This document shows, piece after piece, positions 54,788 through 64,000 of a stretch of 64,000 nucleotides of DNA. Under the pieces are notes generated by a model, which ran no database searches, had not been told where the DNA came from, and saw only the letters and a list, made by a program, of their open reading frames with translations. Source of the stretch: Amaurobius ferox (lineage: Eukaryota > Arthropoda > Arachnida > Araneae > Amaurobiidae); assembly GCA_951213105.1 (NCBI GenBank), contig OX578152.1, forward strand, positions 76,531,840 through 76,595,839. Direction: 5' to 3'. A program made the translations under genes and the position numbers. Every line of letters begins with the position of its first letter. The stretch's first letter is position 1.

Positions 54788-56225
54788 CCATGGAGATAGA
54801 AACAAGGAGATAAAACTCCTATGGGTGAAACGCTTGAAAATGTCGATTTCAAAATTTAAGAATTATATCTTGGTGTCGCTATAGTATTAGTGAAGTAATC
54901 GCTATTGTTAGCTGACACAAAAGGGGCGAAGTATTTAGTATATGTATTACTTTCCTTATATACAATAATGTATAAGGAAAGTATTGTGACGGAGCCGAAA
55001 ATTCGAATTCGAGTTTTCGAAAGGAGAGCACGTTTCAAGCATCCCTGATCACGAATCGAACATTTTTGAAGTGGTGTGTGTTTGTGTGTGAAAGTATGTG
55101 TGTGTGTGCGTCAGTGAGTCTATGGAGACGATAACTGACGAACGAATGGACCGATTTGAACGAAATTTAGTACAAAATTTATAATCCGTAAACACTGGAA
55201 GCCTATTGTTTTTAAACGCAATCGAATGTTCAGAACCCCCCTAAATTTTCGAGTGAAATTTTGAAAAAATCGTCAAAAAATCAAAACCTTTAATAAAGTT
55301 ACGCAAATAAACATTTCTTATGTAAATTTTCATTAGAAAACGATTGACATAAATTTTAGAACGCTAACGAGAACCGTTCTCGATATTGTACATTTTTCAA
55401 AAAAAATTATCAAAGGGTCATATAAAATTTTAAAAAAAATATTTCCTATTGAGAAACATGTTCACTTTTCATATGTAATACCATGCGATAAATTGGATTA
55501 CATCATTCTCGTGGATCTAGCTCGTTCCATTCATGAAAAAAGATACTTTGAGTAATACTTTTGTATTTGAACGCCAATAATCATTTATCTGATGTAAGAA
55601 TAACTTATTTCTCCGTCCATAATGCTTGGCGAGATTTTGGTGACGAATTTGGTGGAATGTTGCCAACTTGGCGACTTTTTTAAATGTTGCTAAATTAAGG
55701 AAAAACTCGCCAAATGGATAAAAATGACGCTAAATCAATGAAGACGACTCATTGACGAAAATTCAATATCTTGGAAAGAATATAAATATCTACTATAAAA
55801 ATAATCTATTTTTTTTTACTGTAAAAGTAGTAAATTCATCGCATTATATAAGGAAAGTCATGTGCTGCCCATATCAGATTTTTGTTTAATTATTTTTAAA
55901 TTAAGGGTTCCCTAATTATGAGTATATGTAATCAGTATTTTTTCATAGTTGTAGGATAGAGTGCAGAATATAGGGAGATGAAAATAAATTGAAAGGTAAA
56001 ATAATATTGAATACGTAGGAATATTCTTTATTGTTTCAGTTCTAATTTGCAGTTCTAAATGGACAGCTTATATAAATATTTTAAGCATTTCGCCATAGAA
56101 ATACATACAATGCAAGACTACTTATCTTATCAGAGCGCCACCTGAATTAGTGTCTCAAACGATATTGGCGTTTTCTTAATAGGAAGTTTTAACTCCTCAC
56201 TTTTACCTCCATGGCATATACTGAG
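54788..56225 (+). mobile_element. MITE F split by family B element B5
   Basis: Left part ACCATGGAGATAGAAACAAG to GTATTTAGTATATGTATT; right part TTTAATTATTTTTAAATTAA to TTTTACCTCCATGG. Collinear with the intact copy at 8190-8714. Confidence 0.8.
54948..55877 (-). mobile_element. Family B hairpin element B5 (complete)
   Basis: Reverse copy: hairpin TACTTTCCTTATATACAA/TATAAGGAAAGTA, GTTTTCGAAAGGAGAGC, (GT)n at 55076, GGACCGATTTGAACG, then TATATAAGGAAAGTCATGTG and CTGCCCATATCAGA. The empty site in F (8356) shows insertion in a T run. Confidence 0.85.
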
Positions 56226-56324
56226 GAAAGGTGATTTGATCACGGCAATGCAATGAATTCACTTCTTTTCAGCATCACAGAAAACTGCAAAATATTTCTC
56301 TCTTTTGGGGCAAAATTCGCATTC

Positions 56325-56670
56325 CCGTACCGGGTGAAACAAAGTAGTAACTCTTCCACTCCGCACGCAAACCCGTATTTCACAAACACCGATATTGGCA
56401 AATTATTCAGAATCATTCCTTATCTTAAATTAGCAAAATTGCACTCAACACGCCTCGAGAATGGCATTTAAATTGAATTGCGCGGTAATTCTTCGTAATT
56501 TAATTCCTTTCATCTCAAGAATTGCAGTTACGGTTACGGCATGCCACACGAGACAGTCTGGAATTAAACTTTTATTAAAGGAAGAAACGGTCGCAGTTTG
56601 TAAACTGTGTTTAAGCAGGAGGTCTTAACGTCAGGTGACAATAAGGTATTCATTGCTTTCAAGGGTTTCT
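56325..56670 (+). repeat. Dispersed repeat L, copy 2
   Basis: See 51045-51370; CCCGTATTTCACAAACACC, GCAAAATTGCACTCAACACG, TTTTATTAAAGGAAGAAACG, CGTCAGGTGACA. It directly follows MITE F here but not at copy 1. Confidence 0.65.
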
Positions 56671-56876
56671 TGAAAGAGATTTCATTTATCTGAAATGGCG
56701 AAATGAACCAGCATTTCCCCCACAATGTTTAGGGACACATTAATTGCAAAAGAATTAGATGTGATAAATTTGCCTAAGAGCATGAATATTACAAAGTTCT
56801 CCGTAGTGAACTGAAAGTTAGCGATTTTCGATATCTAGTTAACCGAAAATATTTTATTTCGATTGACATAAGTGAG
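56671..56876. other. No feature recognised
   Basis: AT-rich spacer. Confidence 0.5.
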
Positions 56877-56879
56877 CAA

Positions 56880-57513
56880 TAGAGCATGGGCACGAGCGTA
56901 AATAAACAACTTGCGTAGTAGAATGCGCAGAAACGTAAAGGAAAAAGGTCATCATTTTTACCATAGACTGTAATGGGTAAACGGACGATGACGGCAAATA
57001 AAAATTGAAACCAAACCCATTAAACGTCGAAATTTATCTTTATGATGAAAATAAGTTATTTAGAATACTTGAATAACAAATTATATTTAAAGATTTTATT
57101 TGCTAAAATGCACTTTAAGTGATTTTAAGTGAATTTACACCACTACTCATTTTTACCGTAGTCACTAACTAGCGTTCTAAAGATATATACATTTACTAAC
57201 AAATTCTGCTATGTAATATGCGAGAGAGAAGGGAGAGGTACATAACGATTTTTCTCAAAAGAAATTCGTGTATATATTTTAATGAAAGTGAATATTTTAT
57301 TTTCCGGGTAATTAAAAATATCCATCAAAGAAAATAAATTTAGATATATCCTATATAAATGAGAGGTTAAAAAATTGTAAGTTTCTAAAGTAGCCGTTTT
57401 TAATACAGATATAATGAAAATATCCATACTGCTAAGCAGACGATTATTTTGTTTTGGAAACGTAAGGGCAAAATTGTGCATGTGACGTCACGTGCCCATG
57501 CTGAATGCTCTAT
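56880..57513. mobile_element. Candidate MITE with TAGAGCATGGGCACG ends
   Basis: TAGAGCATGGGCACGAGCG at the left and CGTGCCCATGCTGAATGCTCTA at the right form inverted termini about 630 bp apart; the right one has a short extra segment. The interior is AT-rich and non-coding. Confidence 0.45.
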
Positions 57514-57562
57514 ATATTTAGAATTCCTATAAAGGACTGCTCCACATACACACGCGAATCAA

Positions 57563-57996
57563 CCATGGAGGTAAAGGTAAGGAGAAAATGCCAATATCAT
57601 TTGAGACAATAATTCAGGTGGCGCTGCGGTAATATAAGCGCTCCTGCATTGTATGTATTTCTATGGTAAAAGGCTTAAAATATTTATTTAAACTGCCCAT
57701 TTTGTAGAAATAAATTATTTGTGCAATGCAAAGTAGAACTAAAACAATAAGGAATATTCAGAATTCTGAGCTCTAACCTACAACTATGAAAAAATACTGA
57801 TAATTAGGGAATCTTAATTTAAAAGTAATCAAAAATACATATACTCAATACTACGCCTCTCTTTATTGTGTCAAATGGAAACAAAGGGCAATTTACTAAC
57901 ACTAGCGTAGCCTAGATATAATGCTCAAAGCGTTTTGATATTTTCAAGAGTTTCATCCATAAGAATTTTTATCTCCTCTGTAACTCCATGCCGAGT
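57563..57996 (-). mobile_element. MITE F, reverse copy without insertion
   Basis: ACCATGGAGGTAAAGGTAAG at the left, ATCTCCTCTGTAACTCCATG at the right. Contains ACTGATAATTAGGGAATC, which is the empty-site counterpart of the B2 insertion. Confidence 0.75.
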
Positions 57997-58009
57997 ACTT
58001 TACCTTTAA

Positions 58010-59310
58010 GATCCAAGCAACATGTTCCTTTTACATATTCCCTCGTGAGTCTATGCATTCCTTTAACTTTCGATTGAAGTATTCTACAGCAGCAAAAGCA
58101 GGGTCTACTAATAGGAAAGCAACAATGCGCTAGCTATTGAGAAAGTTTGCTGCGCCTCTAGCGGCGAATGGGAGAAGTTGGAATTCTTATCTCGAAAACG
58201 AAGCAAGATAGGCGAAATTTTTCAATTACAAAATTATAGAATGCTATAAAATTGTATGGAAAAACGTCAAAATAATTAATACTTTAAAAATAAAGACAAC
58301 CAAAAAATTGGTCATAATTAAAAGTCTTTTATTAAAATCTCCTTTTACGACGTACTAAAATTACACGGCCATAGCGATTTCGGGCATTATTACTATGCCC
58401 GTATAAAAAAAATGTTTGGTGGACACATAACATGTACACAAAGTTAAAAAAAAAATATGTGCTCAGCACATGACTTTCACTACATAATGCAAGTAATTTA
58501 CTTCTTTCAATGCGAAATAATGATAGACAAAATCCACGACCCAATGTTTTTAACGTTGGAAAGTACACTGACATTGGCCGCTTTCCTGGATGACAACAAA
58601 TAAAATAATTTTGAAGTGCCGAATTAATTGATATTGATTCAATTTCATATTTTTTGTAAATGTCTTTACAGACGGGACCACGATGTTTTATTCTTCAGAT
58701 CTACCAGTGAGGATAATTTTGTGTAGCGAGAACAGAGATTCTTAAGCTTTTTTCTAGGAACATTAAATTAAATATTTTAATAGAATATTTTAATTGAAAA
58801 TGTCATTTAGTATAGTATAGGAATTTGCACATGATTGTGAATTTTAAGGGTTTTTTTATATTATACACGCCGTACGAAGAACGGGTACACTGCTAGTATT
58901 TTAATATAAAGGAGTGTATTGCTTAGCACATGTGAGCAATATTTCAAGTTCTATTTGCGCGAAATATAAGTTAATTCGGTACTTCAAAATGATTGCATTA
59001 TTCAAAATTATTGCACTTGCATTATGCAGAGAAAGTCAGGTGCTGTCCACATATTTTTTAACTTTGTATACATGTTATGTGCCCACTAAACATTTTTCTA
59101 TTCATAGAGAACGTTCTATAATTTTATAATTGAAATTTTTCTCCTGTCTTGCTTCGTTTTCGAGATAGGAATTCCAACTTCTTCCATTCGCCGCTGTAAA
59201 CTTCCTTAATAGATAGCGCATAGCTTTTCTATTAGTGGACCCAACTTTTCCAGATTCAGCTCTAGGACACCCCAATCGAAAGCATACATAACGACTTACG
59301 AGAGAAGCCT
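58010..59310. mobile_element. 1.3-kb foldback with a Helitron-like remnant in the loop
   Basis: The left arm (58015-58245 plus 58405-58480) and right arm (59025-59310) are inverted. They share CGCCTCTAGCGGCGAATGG/ATTCGCCGCTG, TCTCGAAAACGAAGCAAG, GGACACATAACATG, TATGTGCTCAGCACATGAC/GTCAGGTGCTGTCCACATA. The left arm has an extra segment (58250-58400). The inner ends look like family A/B 5' ends. Confidence 0.65.
58640..58897 (+). mobile_element. Repeat I with canonical Helitron 3' end
   Basis: ACAGACGGGACCACGATG, TTTTATTCTTCAGATCTACC, TGTGTAGCGAGAACAGAG, then stem CCGT/ACGG (58870-58873, 58881-58884), 8 nt, CTAG (58893-58896) before T. The spacing equals that at 14549-14577. Confidence 0.6.
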
Positions 59311-59325
59311 GTATACGTAGAAAAA

Positions 59326-59982
59326 TCTTATATGGGCAGCACATGACTTTCCCTGCAGACTCATTATTCAGATTCTCTTTCTTCCTTCAATAATTCATTA
59401 AATTGGGTTTAATTGCACAAAATAACACCCATAATTATTTTAATTTACACTAAATTTACACTTTTAATTCAATTTTCGTTTTCGTTTGATAACTGGACTT
59501 ATTTTTAAAGGTGGCGTAGCGAAAATGCGAAAAACCTAAAGCATCTCGAGAACGGCTAGAGTAATGGGGTTGGTCTTATTATTTTTATCGTCAAACATTA
59601 CGTATAAAACAAGCATTTAATTGATATATTTGAGAATACTTAGTCTTTTATTTTAGATTTTGGCAATTTTTGCTGGCCATTTCGGTTAAAAAAAAGGTTC
59701 TTATTTTCTTCCGAATAGTACCAAAATCTAATCAGCACCAGGGTCGTCCACAAGGGACTTACCTAACAAATTTTATGAAATTCGGTCGATTAGTTTGTCA
59801 GTTATAGTGGACACATTCATTGTACAGACAAACATACACACAGACGTCATGCTAAAATCATTTTTTGTGTGTGTGTGTTCTGGAGGTCCCAAAACGTGTA
59901 GATCCATCGAAAACTCGAGTTGCGATTTTCGGCATGATTCCAATACTTTCCCTATGCATTACCACGCATTGCAGGGAAAGTA
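59326..59982 (+). mobile_element. Family A hairpin element A15 (complete)
   Basis: TCTTATATGGGCAGCACATG, ACTTTCCCTGCAGACTC, GCATCTCGAGAACGG, CAGACGTCATGC, (GT)n just after, and the terminal hairpin ACTTTCCCTATGCATTACC/TTGCAGGGAAAGTA. Confidence 0.85.
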
Positions 59983-60997
59983 AAAAGTATAAATTCATCC
60001 TTTGCTTTCCTGGTGCATAAATTATATATTGTAAGGAAAAAACGAAAATCAGAAAAAAAAACACAACATGAAATTCATACAAATCATAGAAGTTTCATAC
60101 ACACGTTTTGCATGAAGTAGTTCCTGCCCTTGGATCTCTAAAACACGCTTCACGCCTAAGATTCTCATGTAAGGTTTCACTAAAACCACTTTTCTTCAAG
60201 GATTAAAACCAAAATAAAGTAGCTCTTGTTCTGTAAAAAAACCATTGAGGCAGAACCAGCGACTGAGATGCTGCGTGTTTAGGGATATATATCGTCTGAT
60301 AGTTTGCTATGTGATTTCTTAAAAGCTGAACGACGTCAGAACGAAAGCAATTGTCTTGGGACGTTTGTAGGATTTAGTCATGATGCCCTTGGGACAATGT
60401 ATATGAGTGAATAGAAGATGGTTTATCGCTCTTTCTTTTTCGAACAAAACATTGGAACATTTGAATAAATAGTGGAATATATATATTTTTTAAATTTCTC
60501 AAACTATTGTTTCAAAATTCACTGGTTTGTTGAGGGAGCAGGTTTATAGTAAAAAATATTTCAAATTTTATGTCGCTTTAATATTTAAAAGTAAATATTT
60601 GAAAATATGCTTCCAAGCTAAGTATCTTTAAAAATACGCAATCGATTTCGATGAAACATTTTTTAATAAATGAAACACCGGAGGTTGCTTCTGATATCCT
60701 TCTACACCTTCCCACAAAAAAAGGGCCTTAAAAGATAGTTCTGTCTGGCTGTAATGACCGCTTATAACTTGAAAGCGGATAAACGGATTTATATATTTTT
60801 CTTCTCTCCTTAAACTTATTAGGAGAAAGTTTATGATTAAAATATTTCGCATTATCCCTGGCAACGTTGAATATTTCTGCTAGTATATTATAACGTGATA
60901 GTTTAGAAATATATTATGAATGTAACATGTATTAAAATAACATGCATAAACGCAAATCAGCTGATTGTATACACTACGCGACTGACTACATCAACTG
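59983..60997. other. No feature recognised
   Basis: About 1 kb without recognisable repeats; longest frame 78 aa on the minus strand, featureless. Confidence 0.5.
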
Positions 60998-61534
60998 CAT
61001 GAAATTCAGTTTAATTGCACAATAAAACACGCTTATTTGAAATTACACTGAATTTGCACTTTTAATTTAATTTTCGTTTTTGCGCGTATATTCAAAGTCG
61101 ATATAGCAAAAATACGAAAAACTAAAGTATCTCGAGAACGGCTAGTACTAGAGTAATGGTGTCAGTCTTATGCTTTTCATCGTCAAAAATTACGCATAAA
61201 ACAAGCGTTTAATCGATATATTTAAGCAAACGTAATCTGACGATTTTGGCATACCATTTCGCAAAAAAAGTAGGTTCTTTTATCCCAAATTATACCAAAA
61301 TCTAATCAGTACCAGAGTCACTCACAACGAACTTACCTACCAAAATTTCGGTCAATTAGATTTTCAATTAGCATGGATACAAAATCTGCACACACACACA
61401 GACGTCGCGCTAAAATTAGTTTTTACGTGTTGTAGAAGTTCCAAAACGTGTAGATCGTTCGAAAACTCGAGTTGTGATTTCAGGCACGGTTCCAATGCTT
61501 TCTCTATACATTACCATGTATTGCAGAGAAAGTA
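60998..61534 (+). mobile_element. Family A element A16, 5' truncated
   Basis: Starts in GTTTAATTGCACAATAAAAC and runs to hairpin TTTCTCTATACATTACC/TTGCAGAGAAAGTA. Separated by only six A from the next copy. Confidence 0.8.
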
Positions 61535-61540
61535 AAAAAA

Positions 61541-62183
61541 TCTGATGTGGGCAGCAGATGACTTTTCCTGCAGCTCTAAATTTCTTCAATTAAATTTAGT
61601 TTAATTGCACAAAATAACACGCATTATTATATAAAATTACACTGAATTTGCACTTTTAATTAAATTTTCGTTCTCATTTGGTAACTGGACATATTTTCAA
61701 AAAGGTGGCGTAGCGAAAATGCGAAAAAAATTAAAATTTTTCGGGACAGGCTAGTCCCAATGTAATGCAGTTGATCTTATTCTTTTCATCGTTAAAAATT
61801 ACGTATAAAACAAGCATTTAATTGATATATTTGAGCATAAGCAGTTTCTTATTTTAGATTTTGACGATTTTTGCGGGCCATTTTGCAAAAAAAAAAAAAA
61901 AGGGAGAGTTATTTTTTTTCCGAATCGTACCAAAATCTAATTAGCACCAGGGTAACCAACAAGCGACTTATCTACTAAATTTTATGAAATTTGGTCCATT
62001 AGTTTTTGAGTTAGAGTGGATACATACATTGCACAGACAGACACATACACACGTCACGCTAGAAATAGCTTTTTCGTATTCTAGAGGTCCCAAAACGTGT
62101 AGATCTGCTGAAAAATAGAGTAGCAATTTTCGGCATGATTCCAATCCTTTCCCTATACATTACCGTGTATTGCAGGGAAAGTA
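61541..62183 (+). mobile_element. Family A element A17 (complete), tandem with A16
   Basis: TCTGATGTGGGCAGCAGATG, ACTTTTCCTGCAG, GTAACTGGACATATTTTC, (CA)n at 62037, hairpin CTTTCCCTATACATTACC/TTGCAGGGAAAGTA. Close to the family consensus. Confidence 0.85.
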
Positions 62184-62224
62184 AAATGTTACAGGTAAAT
62201 CTTCTAATACGATTTTAGCGCTTT

Positions 62225-62496
62225 CATCTTGGTATAATATTGATGCAATTTCACATATTTGGTAAATTTATTTACAAACAGGACCAGGATGTTTTATTCT
62301 TAAAATCTGCCGGTGAAGCTAATTTTGTATAGCGAGAATAGAGATTCTTGTATTTTATTTTAGGAGAATTAAAATAAATGTTTTAATATAATGTTTTGAA
62401 TTGTCACTCAGAATAATACAGGAATTTGCACATAATTGAGCATTTTAAGTTTCTTTATATTATACATTCCATACGAAGAACGGATATACTGTTAGT
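62225..62496 (+). mobile_element. Repeat I, decayed Helitron-like end
   Basis: ACAGGACCAGGATGTTTTATT, TAAAATCTGCCGGTGAAGC, TATAGCGAGAATAGAGATTC; terminus CCATACGAAGAACGG-ATATACTG-TTAG-T, the CTAG mutated to TTAG. Confidence 0.55.
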
Positions 62497-62504
62497 TCTG
62501 TTAT

Positions 62505-62661
62505 AAAAGTACGACATAAAAATTAGTAACGCTATTGTATACTGTTCCTGTTCACACTCATTAGTGCTTTTAAATAAAAGTATTAGTTATCCAGAATTTT
62601 AGACTCATTCTTATATTCTGAGAGTAAGTACATCCACGATTATAAAGGATACGTCGTAACA
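62505..62661 (+). mobile_element. LTR 3' fragment
   Basis: TGTTCCTGTTCACACTC, GCTTTTAAATAAAAGTATT (AATAAA), CATTCTTATATTCTGAGAG, ending GGATACGTCGTAACA at 62661, identical terminus to the solo LTR at 54509. Confidence 0.7.
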
Positions 62662-63049
62662 ATATACAATGGAAAACATTTACAATTTGTAAGGGAGAAC
62701 CATTAAAATTTTAAGCGCTTAGGGCTAAATCTGGCCCTAGTTGCACACACATTTTCTACGTAATAGCATTAGAATAAAAGAGAACTATATGTTTTTGCAT
62801 AATAAAACTACTAGCATCGTTTGCGAACATTTGCTGCTTGGGAACCTCATATTTGTAGAGGGCCTCAAAATTTCGTACAATATTTTTTATGGACCTCTCT
62901 TGCATTTTTTTAAAAACTCATGAGATCATTATAGTTGACGCAACGCTCATTTCCAGTATTTTATTATTAGTTATTGTGTATCTGTTTACAATTGCCTTTA
63001 CATCGTTTTGGCTATTGTTGTTGAAAATATTAAGATTATGATACGTACT
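62662..63049. other. No feature recognised
   Basis: AT-rich, short frames only. Confidence 0.5.
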
Positions 63050-63348
63050 ACAAGGTAGGATCAAAAAGTTCGGAGACAGTGCGGGTATCTCCAACCTTGA
63101 TTGGAGAAGAGGGGAACTATTTCGCCATGGCGTAGGGGCACATGTGAAGCGAGATGTCAAAAGGAAGAAACAGGTCCGCAGTGCAGGTTTTTTCCAGACA
63201 ATGCGTGTCCGTGAACTGTAGTTGTTCGCGTTCGTCAAAAACGGAAATGACGTTTGAAGAACAACGTGCGAATATCAAATTCTGACAGCGTTTGAAGAAA
63301 TCGCCGGCAGAAACATTGCACCTGCTGCAGCAGGTGCAATGTTTTCAC
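63050..63348 (+). pseudogene. mariner transposon 5' fragment with terminal palindrome
   Basis: TACAAGGTAGGATCAAAAAG terminus; transposase start at 63247 reading TFEEQRANIKF, stop at codon 13 (TGC changed to TGA), then QRLKKSPAETLHLLQQ. Homology stops where the DNA folds back: 63311-63344 is a perfect 34-bp palindrome centred on CTGCAG. Confidence 0.8.
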
Positions 63349-63379
63349 TTTTATTTCAAAGCACTAATGAGTGTAAGCA

Positions 63380-64000
63380 GGAATAATCGTGATAGATTAG
63401 AATCGTATCGAAAATCAGTTTTCAACGGATCTACATAGTATAGAGACCTCTACAACGCTAAAAACTATTTCTAGCGTGACGTTTGTGTGTTGTTGTTGAG
63501 ACCCAGACCGTTCGACCTACCAGAAAGGTGTAAGGTAACAGTTTGGTCGGCCGGGAAGAGCCACCCAATTTAGACCGGAACCTAGTGGGGGATGCATCCA
63601 CAGGGACCGCACCCTCCTTCCCCTACCACCAACCTCTCGGAAGGAATTAGGGATCCACATGTTTAACTTGATCGTACTCCGCGCGAACACGGCGGCAGTT
63701 TTGGCAGCGGAGGGAATCGAACCCGAGCCTACCGAGTGCAATTCCTGCGCGCTAACCACTGGACTTCCGCGCCCAGGCGTTTGTGTGTGTATGTGGCTGC
63801 CTGTCTGTGCAATGTATGTTTCCACACTAACTTCAAAATTTAATGGACCATAAAATTTTATAGGAAAGGCACTTGCAGGTTGTTACCCTGGTGCTAATTA
63901 GATTATGGTATAATTCGGGAGAAAAAGAACCTGCCTTTCTTTGCAAAATGGTCTACAAAAATTGTCTATATCCACTCTAGCTAAAAAAAACTAATTGGTC
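63380..64000 (-). mobile_element. Family A element A18, split by a SINE, runs off the window
   Basis: GAATCGTATCGAAAATCAG, TTTTCAACGGATCTAC, CTATTTCTAGCGTGACG, then the SINE, then TGTGTGTATGTGGCTGCCTG, GGTGCTAATTAGATTATGG. TATCCACTCTAGCTAAAAAA at 63967 suggests a second partial copy at the edge. The 3' hairpin is absent. Confidence 0.75.
63491..63777 (-). mobile_element. tRNA-derived SINE in A18
   Basis: Reverse tail TGTTGTTGAGACCCAGACC to reversed head CTTCCGCGCCC. Perfect 11-bp duplication CGTTTGTGTGT (63480-63490, 63778-63788) at the edge of the family A microsatellite. Reversed B box GGAATCGAACCC intact. Confidence 0.95.

Overview
This window is AT-rich eukaryotic DNA with no protein-coding gene I can support on either strand. 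It is a dense, multiply nested bed of mobile elements and tandem repeats, of the kind found in large arthropod genomes (tRNA-derived SINEs, Tc1/mariner relics, TTAA-flanked palindromic MITEs, hAT-type MITEs, Helitron-type elements, solo LTRs). An arachnid or insect is plausible, but nothing here fixes the taxon. All the longer open frames are by-products: SINE copies, in-frame minisatellites (45 bp and 81 bp units) and (TA)n tracts.

Layout. 1-6885: a hairpin-ended element (family A) split by a 6.4 kb composite of two head-to-tail units, each holding a cluster of SINE-like modules; unit 2 contains about six near-identical 394-bp copies. 6886-12330: hairpin-ended families A and C, a MITE called F here, an LTR fragment, and hAT-like and TTAA MITEs, several inserted in one another. 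12780-14578: a 297-bp dimeric satellite ending at a canonical Helitron 3' terminus, with a SINE inside. 15-17 kb: TTAA MITE, a possible second SINE type and a 0.7 kb (TA)n tract. 18.0-18.65 kb: a SINE inserted in a SINE. 19-23.3 kb: family A, reverse LTR relic with an insertion, degenerate arrays. 24-33 kb: hairpin families D and B, SINE, F. 33.5-37.1 kb: three minisatellites, two of them inside transposon-like contexts. 38.9-42.7 kb: D, a 1.8 kb foldback and a 767-bp palindrome flanked by TTAA. 43.3-50.2 kb: tandemly duplicated MITE-plus-A unit, a B element with two SINEs in its microsatellite, an 859-bp foldback flanked by TA. 51-64 kb: more A, mariner 5' fragments, a solo LTR with readable promoter, C, F split by B, another foldback, tandem A copies, and a final A copy split by a SINE.

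The main theme is a group of non-autonomous elements (A, B, D, probably C and E). They share one architecture but largely different sequence: a 5' end with a short motif that recurs inverted at the 3' end, a CA/GACA microsatellite near the 3' end, and a terminal hairpin built from that motif. They insert in A/T runs without an obvious target duplication. This is the layout described for DINE-1/HINE-type non-autonomous Helentrons. That assignment is inference from structure; no transposase or Rep/helicase coding sequence is present. Several copies have uninterrupted relatives in the same window, which fixes their ends.
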